NCBI GenBank assembly: GCA_014378525.1
Contig: JACMNL010000114.1
Span: 1 to 59,003, forward strand
Length of the DNA stretch: 59,003 nucleotides
From: Bacteriovorax sp.
Lineage (GTDB): Bacteria > Bdellovibrionota > Bacteriovoracia > Bacteriovoracales > Bacteriovoracaceae
Direction: 5' to 3'
Position numbers and translations under genes: made by a program. Shown here one piece after another: positions 49,811 to 59,003 of this stretch; positions within the stretch are counted from its first letter, which is position 1; every line of letters begins with the position of its first letter. The notes beneath the pieces were generated by a model. The model was not told the origin of the DNA, made no database searches, and was given only the letters and a program-made list of their open reading frames with translations.

Positions 49811-52800
49811 CTACTTCTTAGAGAAAAGGTTTTTCAACTGCTCGTTTAACTTCACTTCGAAAGTGTGAAAGTTTACACTCTTGTTGCTCAGAAACGTTGT
49901 CGAAGAGTAAAAGTAATTTTCTCTTCCCAATCCTTGCAGCCACGCCTTCGCTTCTTTCAAGGCGGCAGGATTTCCACTGTTGTTTGCCACTGCGCTTTCT
50001 ATCAATTTAAGTTTCTTATAAGCGTGAAGGCCTTCAGTTGCCAGCTCAAAACGCAAAGAGTGTAAAAGTTTTCCATCTGTAGTCGGGTAAAACATCACGG
50101 CATCCGACTCTCTTCCGTCAAAATCATAATATGGATAATTGTTGGCAGCTGTCGCATGCCACTCAAGATACTGAGAGAGACCGTTCTGGCGGGCGATATA
50201 AAGGCCCAGACCAAAAGAGAAGCGGGGATCATCAAGGTTACCGGCCGAAGCGTTGTAAAGCCCCCAACGCTGGTTATTTTCTTTCAGTTTATTAATATCG
50301 CTTTTTGATAGACTTGAGTAAAAACCATAATCAAAAAAAGCATTCAGTTTATTTGAATCGCCGCCATGAAATGATCCAAATCCACCAAGTGACATAAACG
50401 GAAAATGTTTTTTCAATTTTTTCGCAAGCTCGATATCGCTACCGATTTTATCCGAGTATCCACCGGCCTCATCACTGAAAGTATGAACAATTTTCGGCCA
50501 GCTCTTTTTACCTAACAGGTCTTTTAATTCTGAAGAAGCTTTATCGTAATAAGCATCTTCACTCATATCCCCTGGCTTATTTGCAAGGTCAATTCTCGAC
50601 TGAGGAAATTGTCCTCCGTAAGAGTAAACAGTTTGTATCCCCCACTTCGCACTTTGTTTGAAGAGGTCATCAAGTTCTGATACATCTCCAGGAAGTCCTG
50701 TGAAAGTTGTGAAGCCTGCTTCTCCCAGGGTATCAAGGGCAAGATAGCGGTATTTTTTTCTGAGTTCGCTGTAGCCTGCACCTTTAAAGTAAGTGAATGG
50801 AAGCGGGTCGATACCGAAGAATCCAACAGGAAACTCTACTTTAGGAAGTGAGTATGAAAGAACATTAATCTCTACCGGAATTTTTGTTTCTTTAGAACCG
50901 TTATGAAAAACGATTACACCTTTAAAAAGTCCCTGTGGCATTTTGTCGTTGATTTTTAACTGCAGCCATAAATACTTCGTGTGATTTTTTTTAATTACAT
51001 ATGAGTGATCAAGAAGCGGACTTAAATATTTTCCCGTCACCATGTAAGTTTCATGATTGATGTCCGGAGAGTTATACTGGAAAACCAGATCGCTCAAAGC
51101 TATCTGACTTTGACTGACTTTTTCGCCTTTCTCATTGGTAAAATCACCAAAGCTCCAGCTGACTTTTTCATCGTCATTACCAGAGTTGATCTGGACCACC
51201 TGGTAAGGAACATCACCTGATCCTCCGAGGAAACTCAATTGAGTGGCACTGGACTTTTTTACACTGGCCGGATTGAGATACAGATCTGGCTCAACCACAG
51301 ATATTGTAAGTTTGGAAGCTGCTTTATCCGTTTTCTGGATTGACCGTGACATCCAGTTAAACTCATCTCTGTTTCTTTTTTCAAAAGCTTTTTTGTAAGC
51401 GAGACCTTCGGCTTCATTCTTTTTATTCCACAGGATCAGAGAATTTAAACTGATACCTGTTTCATCACCTTTAAACTCAAGATCGAGAATTCCATTTGTA
51501 ACGTCAATCGTTTTATCAATAGAATGAAAAACTTTTGAAAGATAAAGATCATAAGGGTTATCCTGAAGTTCAGGAATAATGTTTTCGAATTTTAAAAGAT
51601 CAGCTAAAAAATCTTTGCCGGAATTTCTTGTCTCTTTAAAAACCGGAGTTCCATTAATGGAAACGGTACGATCAGACCAGAAGGGAACATCCCAGTATCC
51701 AAGTTTATCAACGACCAGGTTCATCTGGTACTTTCCGTTGGGAAGTTTCACCCTGAAATGTCCGTCGAGTATTCCTATCGAATATCGTAATGCTTCGCTG
51801 GCATACTGAGAGTCTTCTATGCGCCAGAATTTTGGATCGACGAAGCCAAATCCTCTCTCATCTGTGTAAGCAGTTTGAGATGTAACTCTGTTTAAGTTTG
51901 ATCCAGCTTCAGCTTTTTGAGAGGTAAAATCGAAGGCCATAACTCCATCAGGGATTACAGGCATTGGATTTGAAGAAAGTGAAATATTGTCGATTAAAAA
52001 CGCTTTAGAAGCGAAAGTTGATTTTGAATCAGGATCGATTACGATAAAAAACTTTTCCAATTTTGCTAAATTAATTGAGCGCTGGAATCTATGTGATCCA
52101 CGTTCTCCTACATATTGTGTAAGTGAAAAACTAAGCTTGTTCCACCCTGGTGCCAGAGTCTGCTTGAAGTTGTCCTGAGACCAGTAGTCAGTCGTTTTAT
52201 CATCAGCAAGTGTGACATAAAAATCAGTGTAGGTATCATTCGGATTAAAGACATCCATCTCCAGACGGTCATAAGCTAACCAGTTTTTCACAGGCATTTT
52301 ATCAATTTTAAAATTAAAAAATTTTTGTGGAGCAAACTCGCCTGCTTTATTTTTTATTGAAAATGGATGTCCAGATTCACTGCTGTCGAAAGAATAAAGT
52401 TTCTTTTTAACTGCGGACTTTGATTTCGCAGGAGCAAGTTTATTTAATTGCACAACTGGAAGGGGTTTTTCATTTTCAATTGAAACTTTTTCCTGACCCG
52501 CTTCCACTTTCTCAATATAAAAATCGTCGATCCATACCTGACCGGGGGATTTTAAGCGAAACCAGATTGTGAGATCTGATGCTTTTACGTGCACCATATA
52601 CTCTACTTTTCTCCAGTCGTAACTTCCGCTTAAGTCCATGAAGGGTGATTGAGTGCCGTATCCTCCGTCATAAAAGTGCCAGAACGATGCTCCTTCTGAT
52701 CCTTTTTGAACATCCAGTGCTCTTACGTATGTGATGACTTTATAATTTCCTGGAGAGAGGTCTTTCCACGTAAAAAATGCTGTTTCACTTTCTCCGAAAT

Positions 52801-52984
52801 CAGTCGATAACCACATGCTGCTCTGATCAGCTCTTCCCATGTTTGAAACGTAAGAGCCCATTCCTTCACCGTAAAAGCTCCACTGGGGTTCCTTTGGGGT
52901 GAAGCTGAAGCTCTTTGAATAAGCACAGCCAACTAAAAGAGTAAAACTCAAAAGAGATGAGATGATATATTTTTTTGTTTTCAT
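49811..52984 (-). CDS. Large lipoprotein, glycoside-hydrolase-like (DUF4091 type)
   Basis: The 1057-residue protein has a lipoprotein signal (SFTLLVGC). The N-terminal 350 residues hold two carbohydrate-binding-like beta domains (WKDLSPGNYKVITYVRAL; VKNWLAYDRLEMDVFNPN). A mid-part beta domain is followed by a likely TIM barrel (about 730-1000) with EFPVGFFGI, GEAGFTTFTGLPGD, IVHTFSDEAG and EWHATAANNYPYYDFDG, resembling DUF4091/GH123-type enzymes. Catalytic residues are not certain; Asp/Glu of FSDEAG is a candidate. Gaps of 8 and 9 bases to its neighbours place it firmly in the NRPS operon, which is unusual. Confidence 0.72.
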   Translation of the reverse strand: MKTKKYIISSLLSFTLLVGCAYSKSFSFTPKEPQWSFYGEGMGSYVSNMGRADQSSMWLSTDFGESETAFFTWKDLSPGNYKVITYVRALDVQKGSEGASFWHFYDGGYGTQSPFMDLSGSYDWRKVEYMVHVKASDLTIWFRLKSPGQVWIDDFYIEKVEAGQEKVSIENEKPLPVVQLNKLAPAKSKSAVKKKLYSFDSSESGHPFSIKNKAGEFAPQKFFNFKIDKMPVKNWLAYDRLEMDVFNPNDTYTDFYVTLADDKTTDYWSQDNFKQTLAPGWNKLSFSLTQYVGERGSHRFQRSINLAKLEKFFIVIDPDSKSTFASKAFLIDNISLSSNPMPVIPDGVMAFDFTSQKAEAGSNLNRVTSQTAYTDERGFGFVDPKFWRIEDSQYASEALRYSIGILDGHFRVKLPNGKYQMNLVVDKLGYWDVPFWSDRTVSINGTPVFKETRNSGKDFLADLLKFENIIPELQDNPYDLYLSKVFHSIDKTIDVTNGILDLEFKGDETGISLNSLILWNKKNEAEGLAYKKAFEKRNRDEFNWMSRSIQKTDKAASKLTISVVEPDLYLNPASVKKSSATQLSFLGGSGDVPYQVVQINSGNDDEKVSWSFGDFTNEKGEKVSQSQIALSDLVFQYNSPDINHETYMVTGKYLSPLLDHSYVIKKNHTKYLWLQLKINDKMPQGLFKGVIVFHNGSKETKIPVEINVLSYSLPKVEFPVGFFGIDPLPFTYFKGAGYSELRKKYRYLALDTLGEAGFTTFTGLPGDVSELDDLFKQSAKWGIQTVYSYGGQFPQSRIDLANKPGDMSEDAYYDKASSELKDLLGKKSWPKIVHTFSDEAGGYSDKIGSDIELAKKLKKHFPFMSLGGFGSFHGGDSNKLNAFFDYGFYSSLSKSDINKLKENNQRWGLYNASAGNLDDPRFSFGLGLYIARQNGLSQYLEWHATAANNYPYYDFDGRESDAVMFYPTTDGKLLHSLRFELATEGLHAYKKLKLIESAVANNSGNPAALKEAKAWLQGLGRENYFYSSTTFLSNKSVNFHTFEVKLNEQLKNLFSKK

Positions 52985-52992
52985 AATTTTTT

Positions 52993-55900
52993 TTAAATAA
53001 TCTTTTTAAGAACGACAACAAGTTCAGGGCTTTCAATAAAATTTTCATGTGTACCGTTGATCTCAAAAGTTTTGATATCACCGTTGATAATTCCTTTCCA
53101 TCCCATGGCCGGATCACTGTACCATCCCGTTGGTTCAATATTTGAACGAATGAGGTAAAGGTCTCCATTGTAGCGTTCTTTCGGATAATATTTCCAGATG
53201 GCCTCATAGTTCTTTCTTTCGATTTCGATTAGTAACACAGATAGAGGAACAGGTAGTCCTAAATTTCTATAAATTTTTGACTGAAATTTATTCAGCCAGT
53301 TTTTAGATCTGATCATCAGTGCATCACGATATTTTTTAAAGACAGGACGCTTTCGTTCTTTGTGATAAGATTTCAAATCGAGATTGGGACCAAAGGTATC
53401 GAACATGATTAATTTCTCAATCGTGTCTCCACGTTTTGTTAACAGTATAGCCACTTCAAGGGCAATCATTCCCCCCATCGATCCACCTGCAAGCAGGTAA
53501 GGTCCCTCTGGTTGAGCAAGTTTAATTTCACGAACGTAATTTTTGGCCATATCTTCAATCGAGCGAAGTGGCAATGTGATTCCATCAAGTCCGATTGATT
53601 GAAGTGCGAGAAGTGGTCTTTCATTTTTGGTTGCGGGTACAAGCGTGACATAGTTCAGAATATTCCCACCCACGCTATGAAAACAAAACAGCGGATTTTT
53701 ATTTCCATTCGTTTTTATTGCGACCAGTGATTTATAGATTTGGGGAATAACAGACAGGGCCTCTCTCTTAACAGATAAAATTTTATCAGTTGCAACTGGT
53801 AGCTTTTTTTCCAGGTTATTGGCAAAAGATTCAAAATTATCTGCCTCAATCAATGTTGCAAGAGGAAGATTAATTTTATACTCGGCTGCAATTTTAGAAA
53901 ATAATTGAACAGCAAGCAGTGAGTTCCCGCCTATAGCAAAGAAGTTGTCTGTGTTTTTTAAATCAGTTATCCCGAGAACGTCTTTCCACATCTGACGTAA
54001 AGTTTCATGATTGTTCGCCAGCAATGCTGCAGTAGAAGGGCGTTGTAGCTCTATAGATCCCGAAGAATTATTCAACTGAGTTATGGCCTGAACTTTTGGA
54101 AGAGATTTTTTATCGATCTTGCCGTTGAGAGTTTTAGGAATTACGTCCATGTAGGTAAACTGCGAAGGGATCATATATCCTGGAAGTTTTTTGCTAAGAG
54201 TTTCTCTAAGCAATCTTTCATCAAGTGGCCTGTTATTTGAAGTGGCAAGGTAAGCAAAAATTCTTACGTCACCGGGTCTGTACTCACTGGTAATAACGGC
54301 CACTTCCTGCACATCGTTTATCTTTTGAATCGCAGCTTCGATCTCACCCAGCTCAATTCTGTAGCCTCGAACTTTTACCTGTCCGTCATTTCTTCCTAAA
54401 CACTCCACTTCACCATCTGCAGTAAAACGTGCCAGGTCTCCCGTCGCGTACATTTTTTCTCCGGCGAAAAAAGGATCCGGTAAAAATCTTTCGACAGTAA
54501 GGTCTTCACGACCGAAATAGCCTTTTGCAAGACCATAACCTCCAATGAAAAGCTCACCAGTAGCACCGATGGGCTTCATATGACGGTTATCATCAAGAAT
54601 ATAAAGAGAAGTATTGGCAATTGGTTTACCAACCGTAATGAATTGATCATTCAGGGATAATTTTTTACAAGCTGACCATACAGTTGTTTCAGTCGGCCCG
54701 TACATATTCCATACAGCTTCGCACATTGGAATTAATGTTTTTGCCAGATCGATAGGGAAAGCTTCCCCACCACAAAGTACTTTCATTTGCTGATTGCCTT
54801 TCCAGGCGGAAGCTAAAAGTAGTCTCCACGTCGATGGAGTGGCCTGCATGATAGAAATATTTTGATTTTCAAGAATATTTTTTAATGAAGCTCCATCCAT
54901 CGCTTCTGCACTTGTTGCAAGATAAATTGTTCCGCCTGAAATAAGCGGCAGGAACAATTCCAGAACAGCAATATCAAAACTTAATGTTGTAACAGCAAGA
55001 ATTTTATCTTTTTCATCAAAGCCAATCATTTCATTCATCGAAAGAAGGAAATTTGTAACTGAACCGTGGGTCAGCTGTACACCTTTTGGATTTCCTGTGC
55101 TGCCAGAAGTGTAGATGACATAAATTGTATCAGAGAGAGCATGATTCACTAACGGAAGCTCTTTATCAAAACGATCTTCATTAATGATATTTGAAACAAG
55201 AATTTTTTCTCCACCGTGATTAAAACGTACGGCAAGAGATTCTTCAGTCAGTAAAATTTTTGGTTTTGAACTTTCGATCATGTAATCAAGACGATCCTGT
55301 GGAAATCCAGGATCCAGCGGAACATACCCGGCACCTGTTTTGAGAACTCCAAGAATGGTCGCAACCATGTGGCCAGTTCTGGTCAGTGAAATTCCGACAA
55401 GGCTTCCACGTCCTACTCCTTTCTCAATAAGTGCATTGGCCACACGTCTGCTGAGAAGATCAAGCTCTCCGTAAGACATTTTTCCATTGGTTGTTTCAAT
55501 GGCAATCGCATGAGGATTTAACTTCGCATTCATTTCTACAATTTTATGAAATGGTGTGAACTTGTCTTTCGCAGTCCAGGTATTATTCCACTCTCTAATA
55601 ATAAGAGTCTCCTGAGTATCAGGAATTGAACTTAAAAGATTTAGAGGTTTATTAATATTTTCAAGAAGACCATTTAGTATGTGGAAAAAACATTCGTTGA
55701 ATCTTCCTATTGAAACTTCTTTGAATAAATCATTCCTGAATTCAAAGGCCCCTTCTATTTTTCTATCGCTGGCCTTAATCCATAAGTCGAGATCTGTGTG
55801 TGTTGAAGCTTTATCAATATTAATTTGAGTGTAAGGAGTCCCATTGATTTCTGCAGAACGGTTGTTTACATCCTGATAAGAAAAAAAGGTCTGGAATATT

Positions 55901-58638
55901 GGTGTTCGGCTGCTGTCTCTTGCGTGAGGAACTTTATTTAAAATCACCTGAAACGGAATCAGCTGATTATCGAAAGCATCAATACACGCATTGCTGATAT
56001 GTTTTAAGTTGGCCTCAAAAGACTGGTTTAAGTTAATTTCAGATCTCAGTGCAATCGTATTTACGAAATAACCGATTGTCTGCATGATCTCAGGTCTCGT
56101 GCGTCCTCTCACTGGAAGGCCGACAATAATATCATCGAGACCTGAATAACGTGCCAGCGTGACCTTGAAGGCCGTCAGAAAAACATTAAACAAAGAAGCC
56201 CCATGATTCTTTGCATATTCTCTGAGAGCATTTGCCTTATCAGATGAAATCGTAAAAGGAAAAGTTGATCCTTCGTGAGAAATCATTAAAGGACGTTTAT
56301 AGTCGAGAGGCAGATCCAGAATCGGAAGCGGACCTTTTAATTTTTCTTCCCAGAAAGCTACCTGCTTATTGAGTAATTTTTCTGTAATTAATTTATTTAA
56401 CCATGAGCTGTAATCTGCATAAGTGATGTCGGGATTTTTTGCAAACTTTGGCAGCTCATTTCTAACCAACGCTGAGTATACAGTATTGAGTTCTTCAAAG
56501 AAAATATCAAAGCTCCATCCATCCCAGACGGCGTGGTGAACCATGAAAAAGAATACGTAATCATTTTCTCCAAGCTCATAAAGTTTTGCCTTAAATAAAG
56601 GCGGCTCTTTTTTATCGAATGAAAATTGTGCTTCATGATTGAGCAAGTCAACTATGTGACCTTCACTTGCCTTGATTAACTCCAGATGTGGTTTAAAGCG
56701 CAAAAGATTTTTATCCATGACCTTTTGAACCGGTACACCTTCTTCAATGACAATAGCTGTTCTAAGCGCAGGATGTCTCTCGATTATAAAATGCAGGGTT
56801 TTTTCGAGCGCTTTTCTATCGACTTTAGTCTTGATTCTAATAGAAGCAGGAAGATTATGCATCAGAGTATTCGGGTGCATTTCTTCCAGGTACCAGACCT
56901 GCATCTGGTTGTGACTGACATTCGCTGACGTTAATGCGTTTGCGACAAGGGCCGGAAGATTTTCATTGGCAGGTTTTAATCCAGTACCGATTTTATGTGT
57001 GAGGGCCAGGATTGTTGGATTTTCAAAAATATCTTTGATTAAAAATTCTGTTTTAAATTCTGTCTGAAGCATTGTTGCTACTTCAATCGCGAGTAGTGAG
57101 TGACCGCCGATTGAAAAAAAATTATCTTCAACATTGATTGAGTTATTAAGCAGGACTTCTGACCAGATAGATTTTATTTTTTCTTCAACCTGAGGGTTTC
57201 TCAAGTAAATGATATCTTCTTTTTTGTCTTCAGTGATCAGACCGGATCCCGATGGTATTTTCAGGAAAGGCAGTGAAAAATTCTTCACTCCTTTTGTCGG
57301 ATCTTTTGCAACTTCATTCATTAGTTCGATAAAAACAGACATCCAGTTTTCAATCGTCGATGCAGAAAATAAATTAGTATTGTACTGACATTCAAAAATC
57401 AGTTTATCGCCACAGCTGACGGCATTGATGAAAATTTCAAAATTTTCAAACTCCCTCGGTGTCGTATGATACGTTCCAAGAATATTATCAAAATGAAGAC
57501 CCTGATCCGGCGTTTGCTGGTCGATGTTAAAGACAACATTAAAAAGAGGCATTTGCCCCGGTTCTCTTTTAATATTTTTTAAATCTTTGACCAGCGGCCC
57601 GTATGAATAAAACTGGTGATCAAATGCATCGAGCATTTTTGATCGAACTGACTTCATGAAAACATTAAACGGAATATTGTCTTTGATAGTTGTTCTAAGA
57701 GGAAGAAGATTGACCAGGTGACCGATGAGATCATTTTGCCCAAGTCCTGATTGTGCAGCAGAGGCCATACCAACTACGATGTCGTGAGATTCTGTCAGAT
57801 TATACAAAAGAACATTGAAAATCGACATCAGTGTACTGTAGAAACTGCAACCTTGTGTTGCTCCAAGCTTTTTAACCAGCTTCACTGTTTCAGGTGAGAC
57901 AGTAATATCATAACGGGTACTATTAAAAGTTCTGTAAGCTGGACGCTTAAAATCTATAGGAAAAGTATTTGTACTTAATGGAGTTTCGAATTCCTTCAAC
58001 CAGTAAGCTTTATGCTCCTGATCCAGACCGTGTTTATATTCACTGACAGCGAAGTCTGCAAACTGTGAGGCTTCATCAGAATTAACGCTTTTATTTTTTG
58101 AAATAGAATTATAAAAATCACTCAGCTCATTTAATAAAATAGCGAAAGACCAGCCATCACAAATAATGTGATGAGCAGAAAAAATAAATGTAAATGTATT
58201 GTAACCTGTCTTTACTAAAATCGCACGATGGCATGGGCCCATTACAAGATCATACTTGAATAGGACTTCTGCTTTTTTCAAGGCAGTAAGCTCGCTTTCA
58301 CTTTTATTTGAGTGGTCTAAAAATGTAATGGGTGCAGGAATGTACTCTTTAACAAAAAATGTTTTTCCGTTTTCAGAGAATGCGGCCCTCAGAGCATCGT
58401 GTTTTTTTATGAGTTCCTGAAAAGCGAGATTGAGAATTTCGGGATTGAGATTACCCTGAAAATTAATAGCGAGAGATTCGTTGTAACAAAGTGTCGCATC
58501 AGGGTCCATAACGATCGAAGCCCAGATTTCAATCTGGCCTTCACTTGATGGTACAGCTTTTGCGATCGGGCCTGCCTCAAACGGATTGTAAGTGACCTTA
58601 TCTTTTTTTAAGTCACCGTCTGCAGCTTTAAAAACCAT
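52993..58638 (-). CDS. Nonribosomal peptide synthetase, C-T-C-A-T-TE
   Basis: The 1881-residue enzyme has condensation domain 1 (about 25-450, HHIICDG 156-162), carrier 1 (Ser514 in GGHSLL), condensation domain 2 (about 575-1000, HHAVWDG 701-707), adenylation (about 1030-1510: YTSGSTGNPKG, MYGPTETT, YATGDLARF, catalytic Lys1507 in NGK), carrier 2 (Ser1573 in GGNSLL) and thioesterase (Ser1720 in GGSMGG, Asp1747, His1864). Hand-read specificity residues are D1222-I-L-Q-L-G-M-V-W-K1507, very close to the published glycine code DILQLGLIWK. Carrier 1 has no adenylation domain in this protein. AAGGGA, inside the end of the upstream gene, precedes the ATG. As the terminal module with TE it releases the product. 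Confidence 0.93.
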   Translation of the reverse strand: MVFKAADGDLKKDKVTYNPFEAGPIAKAVPSSEGQIEIWASIVMDPDATLCYNESLAINFQGNLNPEILNLAFQELIKKHDALRAAFSENGKTFFVKEYIPAPITFLDHSNKSESELTALKKAEVLFKYDLVMGPCHRAILVKTGYNTFTFIFSAHHIICDGWSFAILLNELSDFYNSISKNKSVNSDEASQFADFAVSEYKHGLDQEHKAYWLKEFETPLSTNTFPIDFKRPAYRTFNSTRYDITVSPETVKLVKKLGATQGCSFYSTLMSIFNVLLYNLTESHDIVVGMASAAQSGLGQNDLIGHLVNLLPLRTTIKDNIPFNVFMKSVRSKMLDAFDHQFYSYGPLVKDLKNIKREPGQMPLFNVVFNIDQQTPDQGLHFDNILGTYHTTPREFENFEIFINAVSCGDKLIFECQYNTNLFSASTIENWMSVFIELMNEVAKDPTKGVKNFSLPFLKIPSGSGLITEDKKEDIIYLRNPQVEEKIKSIWSEVLLNNSINVEDNFFSIGGHSLLAIEVATMLQTEFKTEFLIKDIFENPTILALTHKIGTGLKPANENLPALVANALTSANVSHNQMQVWYLEEMHPNTLMHNLPASIRIKTKVDRKALEKTLHFIIERHPALRTAIVIEEGVPVQKVMDKNLLRFKPHLELIKASEGHIVDLLNHEAQFSFDKKEPPLFKAKLYELGENDYVFFFMVHHAVWDGWSFDIFFEELNTVYSALVRNELPKFAKNPDITYADYSSWLNKLITEKLLNKQVAFWEEKLKGPLPILDLPLDYKRPLMISHEGSTFPFTISSDKANALREYAKNHGASLFNVFLTAFKVTLARYSGLDDIIVGLPVRGRTRPEIMQTIGYFVNTIALRSEINLNQSFEANLKHISNACIDAFDNQLIPFQVILNKVPHARDSSRTPIFQTFFSYQDVNNRSAEINGTPYTQINIDKASTHTDLDLWIKASDRKIEGAFEFRNDLFKEVSIGRFNECFFHILNGLLENINKPLNLLSSIPDTQETLIIREWNNTWTAKDKFTPFHKIVEMNAKLNPHAIAIETTNGKMSYGELDLLSRRVANALIEKGVGRGSLVGISLTRTGHMVATILGVLKTGAGYVPLDPGFPQDRLDYMIESSKPKILLTEESLAVRFNHGGEKILVSNIINEDRFDKELPLVNHALSDTIYVIYTSGSTGNPKGVQLTHGSVTNFLLSMNEMIGFDEKDKILAVTTLSFDIAVLELFLPLISGGTIYLATSAEAMDGASLKNILENQNISIMQATPSTWRLLLASAWKGNQQMKVLCGGEAFPIDLAKTLIPMCEAVWNMYGPTETTVWSACKKLSLNDQFITVGKPIANTSLYILDDNRHMKPIGATGELFIGGYGLAKGYFGREDLTVERFLPDPFFAGEKMYATGDLARFTADGEVECLGRNDGQVKVRGYRIELGEIEAAIQKINDVQEVAVITSEYRPGDVRIFAYLATSNNRPLDERLLRETLSKKLPGYMIPSQFTYMDVIPKTLNGKIDKKSLPKVQAITQLNNSSGSIELQRPSTAALLANNHETLRQMWKDVLGITDLKNTDNFFAIGGNSLLAVQLFSKIAAEYKINLPLATLIEADNFESFANNLEKKLPVATDKILSVKREALSVIPQIYKSLVAIKTNGNKNPLFCFHSVGGNILNYVTLVPATKNERPLLALQSIGLDGITLPLRSIEDMAKNYVREIKLAQPEGPYLLAGGSMGGMIALEVAILLTKRGDTIEKLIMFDTFGPNLDLKSYHKERKRPVFKKYRDALMIRSKNWLNKFQSKIYRNLGLPVPLSVLLIEIERKNYEAIWKYYPKERYNGDLYLIRSNIEPTGWYSDPAMGWKGIINGDIKTFEINGTHENFIESPELVVVLKKII

Positions 58639-58640
58639 TT

Positions 58641-59003
58641 CTATCCCTTAAGTTTGTAATATTCTCCAGTTTTTTCTGGATCTTCAACGAACCAGGCAGG
58701 ATTTCCTTTTTCATCTCTTCCTAATCTTGCTCCAACCATCGGTGCTCCCTTCTGGTCGAAAATTTTTGGATCGAGAGAAATATTTCCATTTCCTGATTTG
58801 TTTTCTGATGGAAACAATCCCATTTCCTGCATAGTCTTAACGGCACTTTTAAATGCATTTAAAACTTCAACTAACTCCTGTTCAGTATGTGCAAGGTTGA
58901 TGAACCATGGGAATCCATCATAAACGTGAACTCCGTTGTATCTTAGAATAGCAAACAGCAAATCGCCACTAACAATATCTGAATTCCATTTAGGTTTCAT
59001 CAA
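58641..59003 (-). CDS. C-terminal part of a class III aminotransferase (partial)
   Basis: Only the last 120 codons are in the window; the gene continues beyond 59003. The segment SGDLLFAILRYNGVHVYDGFPWFINLAHTE matches the C-terminal domain of glutamate-1-semialdehyde-aminotransferase-like enzymes embedded in lipopeptide synthases (mycosubtilin/iturin type). The final 40 residues (DPKIFDQKGAPMVGARLGRD) are a short linker-like tail. It ends 2 bases before the NRPS start, so it is probably the end of a preceding multidomain synthase that makes an amino-acyl starter. The full domain order is not visible. Confidence 0.75.
   Translation of the reverse strand: MMKPKWNSDIVSGDLLFAILRYNGVHVYDGFPWFINLAHTEQELVEVLNAFKSAVKTMQEMGLFPSENKSGNGNISLDPKIFDQKGAPMVGARLGRDEKGNPAWFVEDPEKTGEYYKLKG

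Noticed and set aside
1..59003. tRNA, rRNA, CRISPR arrays, insertion sequences, prophage or riboswitches
   Set aside because: No cloverleaf, rRNA core, regular spaced repeats, transposase or integrase motifs, or known aptamer cores were seen on reading both strands by eye; a covariance-model scan would be needed to exclude small RNAs.

Overview
The window reads as chromosomal DNA from a low-GC Gram-negative bacterium with a didermal envelope: it encodes lipoproteins, TolC-like channels, an outer-membrane phospholipase and beta-barrel proteins. The set of secreted hydrolases (nuclease, L,D-transpeptidase-like protein, phospholipase A1, peptidases), the many sensor kinases and the small stress proteins suggest a Bdellovibrionota/Bacteriovorax-like organism. 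That taxonomic guess is inference, since there is no rRNA or marker gene here. No tRNA, rRNA, insertion sequence, prophage or CRISPR array was seen.

Layout. 1-3.4 kb: secreted Cys-repeat protein, DEAD-box helicase, secreted HNH nuclease, and an HPF/RaiA-like gene with a small partner. 3.5-6.5 kb: an overlapping three-gene operon of PAS histidine kinase, double-domain KaiC-like ATPase and single-domain response regulator. 6.8-12.4 kb: tldD-tldE, a small unknown gene, and a periplasmic-binding-protein/histidine-kinase pair. 12.4-16.1 kb: a 1226-residue fused ABC exporter. 16.1-34.3 kb: a stress island with two hemerythrin-like proteins, BON, YflT-like, CsbD (two), DUF1328 (two), DUF883, OMP and BrkB genes, phosphorelay genes (CHASE3 kinase, two response-regulator genes, HPt) and an NtrC-type sigma-54 activator. 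34.4-47.7 kb: mostly exported proteins (PldA, two TolC-like proteins, a 1040-residue protein, M28 and S41 peptidases, a BNR-repeat lipoprotein). 47.9-59.0 kb: a sugar transferase, then the 3' part of a nonribosomal peptide operon (class III aminotransferase end, NRPS C-T-C-A-T-TE, 1057-residue lipoprotein, JmjC/cupin-8 protein) that runs off the right edge.

Main discovery. Ten 15-base sites with the sigma-54 -24/-12 architecture (TGGCA-N8-GC type, fixed spacing) lie 13 to 65 bases upstream of well-supported starts in the 18-34 kb island. They precede hemerythrin, BON/YflT, DUF1328 (both copies), CsbD (both copies), two unknown small or hydrophilic proteins, an OmpA-like lipoprotein and a previously unlisted 59-codon gene at the head of the phosphorelay operon. 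The only sigma-54 activator in the window (32504-33907, with a GAFTGA loop and a receiver domain) sits between two of these sites. I infer a sigma-54-run general stress/envelope regulon, fed by the neighbouring kinase-receiver-HPt relay, doing the job RpoS or SigB does elsewhere. Three intergenic regions carry back-to-back pairs of these promoters.

Four short genes were found by reading intergenic DNA: 19911-20051 and 26820-26990 (well supported), 30477-30656 (well supported), and 19776-19907 (tentative). Several starts were moved to sites with good ribosome-binding sequences; the reasons are in each entry.
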